DNA of 64,000 bases, from contig JADGJP010000043.1 of NCBI GenBank assembly GCA_027603065.1, positions 142,594 through 206,593 on the forward strand. The letters run 5' to 3'. Below are positions 1-12,079 of this stretch, one piece after another. Below the pieces are notes generated by a model that saw nothing but the letters and a program-made list of their open reading frames with translations, did not search any database and had not been told where the DNA came from. The number at the start of each line of letters is the position of its first letter. Positions within the stretch are counted from its first letter, which is position 1. The DNA comes from Geranomyces variabilis (lineage: Eukaryota > Chytridiomycota > Chytridiomycetes > Spizellomycetales > Powellomycetaceae). The translations under genes were made by a program, and so were the position numbers.

Positions 1-1636
1 GCAGAGCGCGCGTCATCGGAACAGACCGATCCATACGATTGCACAATCGCGTCCGCGATGGCGCTCCAAAGCGGTAGATTACATGTTTTAACGGCCGGGA
101 CAGGCGTAGCAACCGAAGTCGCAGCGGATGAAGATGATGCAGGATTCGCGGAGTTTGAGGTAGTCGGCGCTGTTGCGTCTGCACACTGGGAGTTATCGAA
201 CCGGGCCTTTTGAACGCTAATTTGGCCAGTGACGCTGCCGGCAAAGACATGTCCGCGCACGCTGGCACCAGTGGCCACTGTAGTTTAAGAGGAGTTAGAG
301 AAAGCCGCTGACTTTTGCCACGTCTCGGGTGCCGAAGCAGACTCACCGATCTGCGAGCCAGGGGCAAGAATTGTACCCCAGAGAACGGTATTTTTGATGT
401 GAATAGTACCCACATTCACAAAATTCCAAAGAACACGGGAGGGATTTCCGGCAAGCCATCCGGAGTCCAGCCTATCAATCTGGACAATCGGAGGACCGTT
501 GGCGACAGTGATAATAATGGTTTTATCGTTCAATGACGACACGGTCTCGTCGATAACTGAAAATGAAATAAAAGAAAAAGAGGGTGATGAGGTTTTAGAA
601 GTTTGAATAGCAAGCAAGGGGCCCCAATGGTTTGACGGCAAAATGGGTGAGATAGAAGCAAGCGAGCGACGGTATTGTATTACGTATGGTCTTTGCGGTC
701 GCGAGTAGTGCAGAACCGAGTTCCACATACTCGACGGGGCTTTTCGTAAGGCGGATGGTCAGCGTGCCCGAAGGTTCATTTTTGGCAGTGACGGCATGCG
801 TTGTAATGGGTGACCTGTACAGCTGAGTCGAAAACTGGGCGGCAGAATTGGCGACGGCTGCATAATCGACGGCCGCTTTATCAACCTTGATCTTGCACGA
901 GTACGAAGCGGCAGCTTTGAACGCCGCCGGCGCGACGGTGGTCGCGGACGATCCAGATACAATGTGGCCGCCTTTGACAGAGCAGTCTGATGAAACGTCG
1001 ATGCGGTCTCCGGCCAAGAGAACATTCGGGTATTGGTTGGACCCTGCAGGAGCGGAACAACTCGACACGGACACCACTGGCAGAGCATTGCCCACGTTGC
1101 AGCTACGCAATTTGATCTGCGAACCTGCGCCAATGCGCTCTACGCGGATAAGAGGATTCGCAAACAGATGGCGGAGAAAAGAATGAGATATATGGCGGGA
1201 GATTAGCAAGGTTACCAACCAGATGCTCTTTTCTCACATACCTTCAATGCCTTCGGGACAGGTAATGTTCACAGAACCCGATGCAAAGATGCTAAAGTTG
1301 GAAGCGAAGGGACCGAACGGATACGGGTTGCACTGCTGGACGTCCATACCGGCAACTGAGTCGTTTACCGGCGAGCGGACGGTTAAGGGAGAATGAGAAA
1401 GAGAGGGAGAAGGAAGGAGTATAAACAATACGTTGTAAGCACGTTTGTCGGAAAATAGAAAAAGCCTCGTATATGTACTCACGAGGGGCACGAGCAGCAC
1501 GCTTTACAACAGGAGCCTCCCAGGTATTAAGGCAGACATTCTGTTGCGAGACCTTGTGTGCATGTACAGCCTGGCCAAAGGAGACCAGGGCGAGAAGAGC
1601 AACGCCGAGGACCAGAACAACAAGGCGGGTAACCAT
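1..1636 (-). CDS. Choice-of-anchor A family secreted protein (partial, 3' end outside window)
   Basis: The exons on the minus strand are 1636-1483, 1355-1242, 1139-684, 556-347 and 277-1, and reading phase is kept across every junction. The start MVTRLVVLVLGVALLALVS opens a clear signal peptide that ends near AVHA. The body shows the choice-of-anchor A fold: an N-terminal NPYPFGPFASNFSIFASGSV segment, a Cys-containing middle, and the diagnostic run VLWNFVNVGTIHIKNTVLWG-TILAPGSQI followed by ASVRGHVFAGSV. In known members this beta-rich domain is found on secreted or surface-anchored proteins of bacteria and some fungi; its ligand is not known. After the domain comes a Ser/Thr/Ala/Pro-rich linker (about codons 290-325) that may be O-glycosylated. 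The gene runs off the left edge, so any second domain or anchor is unseen. It diverges from the gene starting at 2031. The exon 3 donor (GTAATA at 683) was chosen over GTATGT at 730 because only it keeps the frame. Confidence 0.82.
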
Positions 1637-2030
1637 CAATGAAGAGCAGGAGGAGGACACACCCGACAATGCACGTAGCAATGACATTGTTAAGGGCAAA
1701 GCGAGGAGCCCGATTCAAATGGAGACAGCAGTAATTGGCCTTTTGTACGTGCGTGGTCAAGCGGGTGGGGTAGTGGGGGCGCCGTGAGCTGAGTAAGGTT
1801 TCTGACAGCTCCGACAGCACCGATCGCGCGCGGTTTTCCGGCGGTTTCGGGCCAGCTATACTTAGGAAGGAGGGCCCGCCTCTCCGCCCGTGAGACTAAG
1901 AGCCTAAATCTTTGCGCATGTCGACTCTTGTAGCTTGTGCTGGACATACCCCTCTTACTCTCCCCGCACTCGCCTAGCATCAGTCCCGCGCTCTCTCGCC
2001 CGCAGTCATCGCGTGCGCTACCCGCCCGAG
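1637..2030. promoter_or_regulatory. Divergent intergenic region between two secreted-protein genes
   Basis: These 394 bp separate the start codons of two outward-facing secreted-protein genes. The stretch must hold both promoters. I see no convincing TATA box on either side, and short ORFs within it look random. Confidence 0.4.
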
Positions 2031-5000
2031 ATGCGCACCATCAATCACAATCGCCCGCGCCTGGGCGCCATCTCGATGCTGCTGCTGTTGCCAGTCCTGC
2101 TGGTTTCGATGTTGCTCGGAAGTTTGGTCAATGCCCAGGCTGCTTTTGTCCCAAAGACCTTCACGACGGCTCCCATTATCAATCCCCATATGTTTGCCGA
2201 GATTGGCTTTATCCAAGAGGTGTGTTGCTGCGTGCATCGGCACATAATCAATCAATCGTAGATGTTTTCTTAGAACTGACAGCTTTTGTTGAGAAATCAA
2301 AACTCATAAATGCTCTCGTTTGCCCGACAGATGACACTGAATGAACCCGCGTACTCTGAATGGGTTGCCACGGGAGCCATCTCACAAAAAAATGTACTTG
2401 TAGGTGGCACCGTCACCGTTAATGGCAAGAAAATTATCATTCCCGACAACACGATTGTGACGTTACCGGCTAATTTCGCGACTTGGGCCGAGCTCTGGAG
2501 CCTGTGGCACGTCACCGTGCCTGCGAGCGACGGACCTGCGGCTAACCTTAACATTGCTTGTCCATTGGACGAGTCCATTGCTAGCGACTTGGGCGCCGCC
2601 GCACTTGACCAGAATGCGGTTTACGTCGATATCCAAAGCGTCCAAGCCGCCGTGCAAGATGCCATTACCTTTGCTGCGACTCCAGCCGGCGCGCTCGCTA
2701 GTCCCGCTTTGCTGGCCGCTCTGCCGGCTTTAAACACCCAGCTGTCCAACTGCGTAGGACAGGCCGCTACAATTGCCAGTCCTCTCCAGTCTGCCATCAG
2801 CAACGCGGACCTAGTGCAGAGCAGCTGCCGCTTGGCTTTGACGAAAACCGGAGGTCCCATTGGCGCATTCGGTTCGCTGACAGAGGGCGTCTCCAACGCA
2901 TTAGCTGTCAAAACGTCCCTCGCCACACTTCAGCAAAACGTAGCTGCAATTCAAACCTGCGTTGCCGGCGTTGATGCCGCCTTGGCCAAGATCCTTATAA
3001 ACTCGCCTGTGCCCGCCGCCACGGCTCCTGTATTCCGTCGCCAAGCAGCCGCTGCGGCCGCCGCTGGTGACGGCGCTGCTGCTCCTGCCGCCGGCGGTGG
3101 CACGGCAGCTGGCGGTACTGCAGCTGATCCTGCCGCCGCTGGTGGTGGCGCTGCTGCTCTTGGAGCCGCTGGTGATGCTACGGCAGCTGGTGGAGCCGCA
3201 GCCCCACCTGCCGGCGCTTCTTCAGCTCCGGCCGCTTCTCCCTCCCCTGCCCCTGTCGATCCGGCTTTGGTCGCGGCAAACACGATTTACAGCGACCTCG
3301 CCGGCGCCCGAACCAAACTGTTTTTGACGAGCTCGTCTGCCACCAGGCTATCGCTGGACTTCCGAGCCTCGCAAGCCGCACTCAACAGCCTCGACAGTGC
3401 CGTAGCGGCCCAGATCGCGGTGCAAGCTGAATACGACGTTTTGAGAGCTGCGTTGAATGAGACGACTGCGGCAAATGCTAACCTTCAAAATGCTATCACG
3501 GCCGCCAAGACCGCCTGCCTTCAGGCAAACACAACGGCAACTAACGCCGTGACGGCAGCGCGCGCAGCTGTTAATCTCATGACGACACTGACAAACCCAA
3601 CTACCGCTGAAACCGGTGCCGTTCTTACAGCCGCGAAGCAGGTAGGTGTGCAGGCGACGGCTCTTAATGCGGCAGTGGCCGCGATTAAGCCGCTGCTGAA
3701 TCAAGCCAAGCTGCTATCCGCGGCGGCCGGCGCACCCATTGCCGCCGACGACCTTCTCGCCCGTGCGCTGGTGGTGGAAGGTTCTGCCGTTGAAAAAGCA
3801 CAAACTTGCTCGGACGATGCGCAAGCGTACCAAAACAATGCCGATCTCTACAATCAGGCAAGCGCGCGCGGCGCGTCCGCCTACTATGTGACCGGCACCG
3901 GTCTCGTGGCCAACGCGGTTCCAATTGTTAACAATGTTGGTTATGAAATGGACATTGCTGGCAACGATGTCAGTGGGCGCAGCATCGCGGGCATTGTTAG
4001 GCTGGCGGAGCTGAGCTTGGGTGCCTCGGACGGGCACATCAATTTCATCGATTACGCCACGGGCGAGTTCTACATCAACGGCAGACCAAACGTGAAGGAA
4101 GGGCAGAGGATTCAGATCAACGACCCTGTGGGACGCTACGGGCGAGCTCAGTCCGCCGGTGTGCTATGGTCCGCTGACCCGCAGAACCCAACCATTAGAG
4201 CCACTACGGGATTTCCCATGTGCATTCCTCGAACCGACCCGGCCAAAGCAGACGACCCTCTGTGCCCCCAAAAGAATCGTGTCAAGAACGCCGCAGGAGT
4301 GTACTACTCCATGTTTGAGTTCCCCGACCCGCAAGCGGTGATTAATGTCCCAGCTCGCAATGCGCCGGTGCAAGACAAGGTGCTCGTCGCAGGACCAAAG
4401 TTCCCCAAAACATGGCCAGACGCTTGCCAGCAGGCTCCTTTCGAAGTCGGAGACCATGTCAATGTATTGGGAAACCTGTTCCAGGACGTGCGCGGCTCTT
4501 TCATCGCCGCACACACTGTGGAGGGAAATCTCGGTCTGTATACCGCCAGTGGAACGCTACCGGCTTATATTGGCCTGGAGGTGGCTCTGCAGGGCGTGGG
4601 GGGCATCCCACCGCCTACCGTCGTCGCCGAGGTGACGGCTCGCACTCGCGTGCGGGGGTTCACTACCGACGTGAATTCGGTCATCACAGTATTCGGATTG
4701 GCCATCGAGCCTTGCACTGGTGATTTGACCGTAGGTGTCCTTTTTGGTCCGAGAACAGCAGCCGCAAATCGACCCATTAATTATTCTTTTTTTGTTTCTC
4801 TTTTTTTGCCAGCGCGACTTTTGGGCAACGTCGCCGGTTGACCTTCCGCCCGCCGCTCCCGCTGCTCCCGGCGCGGCCGCAGCTCCCGTTCTACTAGGAA
4901 CCGCCGGGCGCTGGAGGGTGGACCCACCCAAGCAGTTCCTTCCCATCTTTAATCCGGTCAAATACGTGCAAATTGTCAGTTCCAATGTTCTGAACCGGCA

Positions 5001-5922
5001 AGGCACCGACATTGATCCGGCCAAGGTTCTTGTAACGGCCAACGGCTTGCCCGTAGGGCAGTACCTGTCGCCCATTGGTGAATACATTTTCCCCGAAATC
5101 ATTGCCGGCGGCGCGCAACCCACGGCCAATTTGGACGAGTTTCCCTTCCTCACGCAAGGCCAGGGCCCGTGGCTTGGAGGTGATCCCAGCAACCAGTTCA
5201 TCGGGCCAGTCGTCGGGCCTCTCGTCCCGTTCCCTCACGCAGTGCAACCCGTGGCTCCAAAATGCTCATTGCCGACTCGTACCGGCGCTGCGCAGGCAAT
5301 TACAGTGCTTCCGCCCATCGCAATGCCCGGTGCCGACATCACGGTGCAAGCCGGCACGGTCGTGACCCTCGACGGCAGCGCCAGTATTGATCAAAACGAT
5401 CCCGCGCGTCCGCTGACGTACTCGTGGCGCGTAGTTCCTAACGACAGCCCGCTGATCACGCTTGCCACGCCAAAGACGGCGCGCCAAACGTTCACGACGC
5501 CTAAGGCTCCGCAAGGCCTGACTAAAGTTTACGTCTTAGAACTCACGGTGAGCAACGGCGTGCTGTTCTCGGCGCCGGCGCTGGTGAGGGTGACGGCGCA
5601 GCCGGGCAAAATCACTTTGGACGCGCTGGTCCCTACGGCAAACTGGGTTGGTACGCAGAACCGGCTCGTCTTGACGTGCACCAGCACCAATCTGGATGCG
5701 ACGGCCAGGGTGTTTGCATCGATCCAAGGATTGCCCGAGGTGGCGCCGATGGAAATGACGAGGGCGGGTGCAGGGTTCTTCACGCTCACCGCTACGGCGA
5801 TTCCCAACTTTAACCCGCTTGACACGGCTAAAGACCCTCAGCAAAACGTTGCGCTGTTTACGTCAAACCTCGGAGCAAAGGCCAATGTTGTCATGACTGT
5901 GACGAAGATCGTTCCACGTTAA
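2031..5922 (+). CDS. Large Ala-rich secreted protein with C-terminal PKD-like domain
   Basis: There are three exons, 2031-2219, 2331-4730 and 4813-5922, all joined in phase 0, giving 1232 aa. The chosen start follows an in-frame upstream stretch and gives a strong signal peptide (hydrophobic LLLLPVLLVSMLLGSLV, likely cleaved after NAQA). Residues about 60-300 form an Ala-rich, probably helical region. Residues about 299-370 are a low-complexity Ala/Gly/Pro linker. Residues about 640-860 contain a conserved-looking block including YATGEFYINGRPNVKEGQRI. Residues about 1025-1115 match a PKD/Ig-like beta sandwich (VTLDGSASIDQND followed by YSWRV). No catalytic motif and no membrane anchor is visible, so a structural or adhesive role at the wall or outside the cell is the best inference. 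I do not recognise the middle block as a named family. It is transcribed away from the choice-of-anchor A gene. Confidence 0.8.
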
Positions 5923-6963
5923 TTTCACTTTTGGCGATGCAAGCTGCGGAGTGCGCTGGGGTTAATGGAGTTCTCATGGCTTGCATGTCTGCCGCTTGCC
6001 TGATTTTGTTCCCCTCCTTTTAATCATTGCTTTTCCACCCAAAAATTTGAATTCGTGCTCAAGTCCACACATGATAGTCCTTTTCCGGAGAGTCAAAAGA
6101 AACATGATAGGCCAGTGCTGTCCAGTGGTGGCTGTAAGGTCAGGCCAACGGGGGAGAGCTGTCAAAAATCGGGGCCAAAAAGTCCCCTGAGTCTCACTGA
6201 AACCAGGCAGTGCTTCCCCAGTCGCGGCTTTAGATAACACTCCTTGCTCCGCTTTTGAAATACCAACTAATTCCTCCAAATAGATCTTTGATGGTCTCTT
6301 TTCCTCATGGACGATCGAACTTGATCATGCCTTTTCTGAAGCGACACAGTATAATTATTGGACAGCGAGGGACTTCAGACTGCGGCGTGCACGTTGCACC
6401 ATGAACGATGGCCAGCATGCGCATGTGGTCACTTACGCTTTGGACTGCGCCAGCGCATCTGGTCGACATCACGCATCGCTCTTACCACGCATTCTTGGAG
6501 TCGCTGGTGCTGCGATTCCGTGCGGCGGCGGTGCTGGAGCTCCAAATACAGTCCCAAATACAGCCGTACTGAATACTCTAGGCAACATGTACTGGCGGCC
6601 ACCTTGAGGTTTTATGTTGTTGGCCCAGCCGAGCGCTCGACGACGCGAGTCGCCGCGGCAAGCTATCGCCGGTTTTTCGGAAGTGGAAATTATATTTCAG
6701 GAAGTCCATTTACAATCCAACGGAAAGAGGGGACGGACCGGGTATCAAAAATCTACACCGCGCGAATGTCTACAATTACATTCGAGTTGACAAAGGCATC
6801 TGTGGATCCTCGGACTGTTCCGTCACCCCGAGTGCAAATGTCCATTATATGACCGGCGGCCTGTGCCACGTCGTTGCTGAGTACAAATTAAAAGTGATGA
6901 GCGTTTTTGGGCAAATCGTTAATGACAAATGTGGAATGGATGGATGCGTAATGACGAATGTCC
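5923..6963. other. Intergenic stretch, no gene seen
   Basis: Both strands contain only short ORFs without signal peptides, motifs or plausible splice partners. No RNA gene or repeat structure was recognised. Confidence 0.5.
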
Positions 6964-7352
6964 TTACCAAGTTAACGCAACGTTGCCCGGGTCGGATGTC
7001 CCTCCCGCGTTGAGCTGTTTGTTGAGTATCGTGATGGCCGTGTTACCCTGCTGGCAAAGAGTTTTGGCCAGCTGGTCGGCGTTGCAAGCGTCGGAGCCTC
7101 GAGCGGCAAGTTGGTTGATGCAGGACACTGAATCTTGCGCCTGAAAAACACAATACATGCATTCAAGCACGGCAGCTTAAGAGTTTTTTTCTGAGACATG
7201 TCTAGTAATTCACTTACGTTGCCCAATGCGGAAGTGCCAAGATCATCGCGGCAGTCGACTGGTCCAGGGTCGCGAGCCTTGAGGACGGCAGCGGCCTGCG
7301 TGGCGCCGAGAAGAGCAATGAGGTTCAGGCAGGTGGCAAGGACTTTGACCAT
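6964..7352 (-). CDS. Small secreted four-cysteine protein
   Basis: Two exons, 7352-7218 and 7140-6964, are joined in phase 0 and give 103 aa. The N-terminus MVKVLATCLNLIALLGATQA is a clear signal peptide. The mature part has four Cys residues, in DCRDD, SVSCIN, SDACNAD and TLCQQG, enough for two disulfides. It is otherwise small, polar and Gln/Asn/Ala rich. The size, secretion signal and even Cys number fit a small secreted fungal protein. I cannot assign it to hydrophobins, which need eight Cys, or to any other named family. A TATA box lies about 65 bp upstream. The donor GTAAGTG and the acceptor TTTTTCAG are both strong. Confidence 0.72.
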
Positions 7353-7416
7353 TTTTGATGTCGGGGCAATTGTGATATCGAGTTCGTGAATACGTGGAAT
7401 CAGCTTGACCTGCTTG

Positions 7417-7428
7417 ACCTTTTATATT
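7417..7428 (-). promoter_or_regulatory. TATA box of the small secreted protein gene
   Basis: On the minus strand the sequence reads CCAATATAAAAGG, about 65 bp upstream of the start codon at 7352, a usual TATA distance. Confidence 0.55.
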
Positions 7429-7608
7429 GGGCCCATGGGCTTGCGGAGTTCCGGCTGAAGATCGAAATGGGTGGGCTCTGGGCTGAGCACCCGCCTGCAT
7501 TAGTTATTCATGTGATAGTGCGTACACCCCTACGCATAGCTTGGCGCGGCAAATGGGGCAGCTAATTGCGGCTGAAAGGGCTGAGTTTCCCGCCTCCCTC
7601 ATCCCTCG

Positions 7609-7635
7609 CCCCCCCCCCCCACACACACACACCCC
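7609..7635. repeat. Poly-C and CA microsatellite
   Basis: A run of C is followed directly by a (CA)n tract and another C run. It is a simple low-complexity repeat in the gap between two minus-strand genes. Confidence 0.8.
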
Positions 7636-8162
7636 TTTCCCGTGCCCCCGCCCCCGTCCGCTTCTTGTTCTCGCCACTCTCAAATGGCGTTCCTGGTCAT
7701 CTTGCTCTTTGCTGTCGTTTCAGTCTCTTTCTGTGCGCGGTATGCATTGCAAATCGTGTCGGTGTCATTTTTCGACAGCTCCGCGACGCCGCTGGGCCGC
7801 ACATATTGGTTACAAGCTTTCGCACGAAAAAAGAAATCTACAGCATCGATAAAGTCGGATGCGCCTTATCCTTCTTGTTATCTTTCTACGAGGAAACCGG
7901 ACACTCCCTCAGGCAAACTGACAACAAAGTGTGACGTCCAAGAGCAGCGAAATGGATGCTTTAAATGCCCGAGCGGACGATCTCATCCGGCTTTGAGTGG
8001 CGGCGGCTGGGGTTTGCCTCATGAACGCCGCCACAAATCAAGTCGAGTTTCCAAAGGCAAGTTTGGCAAAAAAGAATGTACATTGGCATGCAAACAAACA
8101 TGCCCAACTGAGCGTATTTACGGTGAGTCTCTGACGTTTTCCGCCTGCTCCTACAGATCGGA

Positions 8163-9616
8163 TCACACCATCAGTCTCTCGCCAAACCGCTTTTTGTCAA
8201 GCACAAATTCGTAGGTATCCCCATGGGCCAAGTATACAATCTCCGTTTCGGAGTGCAAGCCGCTATCCAACGCCTCTTTTTTGAAATCGTCCAAGTCGGA
8301 TTTGAACACATCTGATTTCCGCCGCAAAGTTAGAAATTCCTCAAAAACCGGTTGAGACGGGTTGCCGCTCGAAGCTCACCGTAGTCATTGTAGTGAATTG
8401 GGATAGCTGTGTGCGGCTTGATCAAACGAATGCATTCTACTCCCTGCTTGGCGTCCATGGTCACAATGAACGTTCCCAAAATTGTCGTGCCGCCAAGATG
8501 GAACAGTCCCAGGTCGATTTTTGGGAATCTCTTGGGAATGTCCTAACCAAAAGCAAATTTAAGTACAAGAACCTGCTATTTTCTGAGGACATTGGCTTTT
8601 ACCTTGAGCTGTTCCACCATAAGCGTGTCGCCGGAAATGTACATCCTAAACACCTCTTTTGACGCAAAGTCTCCGACGCGTTTCTCGTCCATTTTTGCGT
8701 CGGATTCCTCGTGAGTCGGCGCGAATGTGAGGATGCTTCCCATTGTTTCTGGGAGCGGGAGAGGCATCATGGTTGGGGTATGCTTAGAAAAACATTTTAG
8801 AGTTTGCGTGAGCCCATGGCGGCTGGCCTCTTGAATCTCGAAATAATCACACCTGAGCAGGCATCGCTGTAACGATTATCTTTGAGTCGCCCTTTGCGAT
8901 CAGCGTGCTCTCCCAAGTCTCCATTGGGAACAGCGCCATGAACCCAATTTTGGCGAGTTCTTTTGCCGCTTGGGGTGTTGTGATGATTGGGATGGACTTT
9001 TCCAGATTCTTTTGGACAAGGCTGTCGAAATGATCTGCGAAGGGTGAAACAAGGACTGGGGTTCTAGCGAACAGTGGAAACTCGATGTTTAAGAGAGCTA
9101 GCGTTTTTCCTCACCGTCATGGAAGTGTGATAGGACTGACCGGAGCCGACAAAAAGGTGGTAGTCTTAGTTTCCGAAATGCGGCTCTGCACATCCAAAAC
9201 CGCCGCATTTCTTACTAATAGCATCGATGGGTGGGATATCTTCCAGGTTGATGGCTGGGTTGGTCAGACGCTTAGAGTAGATTCCAGGGCCTAGATGAAC
9301 ATGATCTCCTATGACATGCCGCAACGAGACAGCGGATCAGTTGCTGAAGGCCCTTCACAGATTGCCTCGCACCCTCGCACACAACCATACACACACCTTT
9401 ATGCAAGAAGTTTGGATCAGTCATGAGCGTCAGCCCAGCCCATCTGATGATGCATGTTGCCGTGCCGACAAAGAAAACTGAGCCGTTGATGAATTTTTCT
9501 GCGTCCTCCGGGCGTGACAGCTTTGGCGCCGGGCTTGACGGGTCATTGTCTTCCAGATGCAGACGGTGGGCAAACAGCTTTGTGGGATCCAGCTGGGCGG
9601 TATCGTTTTCAAACAT
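8163..9616 (-). CDS. Metallo-beta-lactamase-fold hydrolase (UlaG/NAPE-PLD-like)
   Basis: Seven exons (9616-9397, 9308-9216, 9135-9115, 9034-8853, 8782-8603, 8542-8380, 8311-8163) give 335 aa with phase kept throughout. The fold signature is complete. There is an early strand plus metal-side motif GTATCIIRWAGLTLMTDPNF, then SHFHDDHFD with H108, H110, D112 and H113 of HxHxDH, then FRMYISGDT, and a late IPIHYND that supplies the last His. This is the arrangement of lactonase- or phosphodiesterase-like MBL proteins of the UlaG/NAPE-PLD type; the substrate cannot be read from sequence. No signal peptide is present, so it is probably cytosolic. Exon 3 is only 21 nt and, with the joints on either side, carries most of HxHxDH. 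The start is the least certain part, because the reading frame stays open upstream to a methionine near 9715. Confidence 0.85.
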
Positions 9617-11029
9617 CTCTTTTTGGTATGATGTTTTTGCTGGGGACGTCGGGGTGTCTCTGAAGTTACAAACAGGCGGGCAGTGAGTGACGTCGCGCTC
9701 GCATACATCATCCACGTGACCTGTCCAGAATATTTCCCCCGCAACCCATTGCTATTCGAATGTGTACCCTCAGAAATGGCCCGCTGATAATCAGGTCAGC
9801 TGACTATCAGCAGAATAAAGTCCACGTTTCCTGGGTTATTAGAGACCGGCACCTACCCTTTTTGTTTGTGTGTTTTCGGGCTTTGTCTGCAAAATCTATC
9901 TGCGCTGTCCTGCCCTTTTCGTGATTACCTCCACATTGTGGAAGGCCTAAGGCTTTGTGTGGATCGCGCGTGCATTGCCCCCACGCAAAAGTACGCTATC
10001 CCTCTTGCGAAAGAACGATCAAGCTAATTGCAAAATGTATGCTGTTATTTGTGGGAGCGCTTTTTCAGAAGGATTCCAAAAGCGCAAGAGCTAACTAACA
10101 GGAACAAAATGCAAAGCTCCACAAAAAGACGGTAATGCAAAACACATGCAAGAAAAGACCGCTTTTTTCCTCCTATGTTGAGGTTGCCGTGTTCTTCTGT
10201 CTCACATGTACGCTGCAGCTGGAAGTTTGAGAAAAGGAAAATAGTTTTGTGATTTTCATGGGAAACAACGAAGGGCTCTACTGCGGTCTGTAATACTTGT
10301 CTTCTGCTCCCACTCCTTGATGATTGACTCGTCGGCAGCGCTCTGATCGATCATAGGCGCTTTGGACACTCTGGCTCGAGATATGAGGTTTAAGGGTCAA
10401 GAACGAGAATGCATTTATGGACTAAGAGGGAGGATGAGTCACACAATAAACACAGCGAGATGGAATGTTTTTTTTTTCGGGCCGTTTGCTTCGCCTCTGA
10501 CCCCACACTGCAAACCGATCAAAATCTCGTCGCCCGGCAACCGGCGGCACGACTGACGGCCCGCCATTGTCCGCCCGTTTGTGCACGAGAATGACGGCGT
10601 TGGGGAAGATAGCAACGTGCCGTGGGTGAAAATTCCATTTTTTTCACCACAAGCGCGTGGCTTGGCGCGTTTCGACAGCTACAAGGGGCATGCGTATTGT
10701 TGAACCAGGACCAAACAAGCAAACAAACCCTCGACTCGAGTCGACCCCCCGCAAAATGACGTTAAGCTGCACATGGCGACCTCGTTTTATCTCCACATGC
10801 AAACCCATTCTGAATCTGAAGTTCCTTCTTTCTCGTCGCAGATCTCTTTTTTTTTCCTTGTTGCCAGTCCATGCGGTATTTTAGCCACACATCCGCCGAT
10901 GTCGACGTCATGTAACGCTTAACGGGAACGTGCAGAGAGAGGGCATATAAAAAGCACGGTAGGGGAGGGATAGTCTTAGCTGCTTCTCTTCATCCTCCTC
11001 TCCCTGGAGTCTACCGTACTCGACGAAAA
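9617..11029. other. Intergenic stretch with AT-rich tracts
   Basis: No coding region with splice or motif support was found on either strand between the hydrolase and the peroxygenase. The right end holds the peroxygenase promoter. Confidence 0.5.
10944..10953 (+). promoter_or_regulatory. TATA box of the peroxygenase gene
   Basis: CATATAAAAA lies about 80 bp before the ATG at 11030 in otherwise GC-balanced sequence. Confidence 0.6.
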
Positions 11030-11915
11030 ATGGTCAACGTCCTCTTCACTCCGACTCTCTTCTTCGTCGCAACCGCCGGAGCGTTGCTTGCGCAGGCCGC
11101 AAGCATTCCCGCTGCGATCCCTGAATGGATCGCTCCTGGTCCCGGCGACGTCCGTGGACCGTGCCCGATGATGAACAGCCTCGCGAACCACGGTCTCATT
11201 CCCCGCAGCGGACGCAACATCACCAACAAGCAGTACCTCGACGGCCTGAAGCAGGTCTCGTGCGGTGTTGACCTGGCTGGCGTGTTCCTCACCGGCGCCG
11301 CAGTTCTTGGCGTCCCGCACCGTGCCGATGGAAGCTTTGGTCTTGACGATCTGCGCAAACATTCGACTATTGAGCATGATGCTTCGCTCACGAGGAATGA
11401 CTTTAATCTGAGCCCCGAGCACGACAACTGGACGTTCAACCAGACGCTGTACGACCAGATGAGGGCGTTTGCCAATACTGATGGGTTCCTGGACATCCAC
11501 AGCATGGCGCTCGCGAGACTTAATCGCCAAAAGGACTCGGCCCTGCGCAACCCGGGCAATGATGTCGGCGTTCGTCAGGTATGAAGAAAAAGGCTATATG
11601 CTGTCCACCTTCGTTAAATTGAACTTTATCTGACATTCTGTGCGTGTCTTTTTTGTCCTCGCTTTGCAGGGTCTGATCGCCCACGGCGAAGCTGCGGTGC
11701 TGCTCGAGTTTTTTGGCTGGCAACAGTCCAAGGTCAATAACAAGGTGCCGCTCGCGTATGCCGACTCGCTGTTCCAAAACGAGCGGTTCCCGTATCACCT
11801 CGGCTGGGCGCCACCGCCGATCCCGGTCACTGTTGCGCAGACGAGCTTTGTGAACTCGTTGATCATTGCTGAAGAGGTCAAGATTGCTGGACCCTTCCCC
11901 CCTGGCGGGCTATAG
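11030..11915 (+). CDS. Heme-thiolate peroxygenase / chloroperoxidase family, secreted
   Basis: Two exons, 11030-11578 and 11670-11915, join in phase 0 and give 264 aa, the size of the short unspecific peroxygenases. The N-terminus is a signal peptide ending near AQAAS. The heme-ligand motif is RGPCPMMNSLANHG with Cys45 as proximal ligand. STIEHDASLTR carries the E-H-D cation/heme motif at 115-117, the form found in short UPOs and chloroperoxidase rather than the EGD of long UPOs. The exon 2 start, GLIAHGEAA, places a Glu near 190 that may be the acid-base residue. Known members use hydrogen peroxide to oxygenate or halogenate many organic compounds outside the cell. An N-glycosylation-rich NLSPEHDNWTFNQT segment fits secretion. 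The hydrogen peroxide could come from the glyoxal oxidase encoded next door. Confidence 0.93.
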
Positions 11916-12079
11916 ACTGGGAGCATTGTGTTATATTAAGGAGCTCCTCCATCATTTGTTCATCAGACTTCAAAGCTCAAAAAAATTGAATAATGAAACA
12001 TCGAACAGGAGGTCCTTTTTCGTTTCATTCAGTCATATTCATGCCAATCTTCTGCAAGCTTAGGTCATTCGCCCTTCCC

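Noticed and set aside
3067-3327. Leu/Pro-rich and Ala/Pro-rich ORFs on both strands
   Set aside because: They are other-frame readings of the Ala/Gly linker of the 2031-5922 gene.
6358-6852. 164-codon plus-strand ORF
   Set aside because: No signal, domain or splice support; Arg/Ser/Cys-biased composition typical of a random frame.
7642-8214. 190-codon plus-strand ORF with a hydrophobic start (MAFLVILLFAVVSV)
   Set aside because: It overlaps the 3' end of the well-supported minus-strand hydrolase, follows a microsatellite, has no splice or domain support and its composition drifts to random after the first 30 residues.
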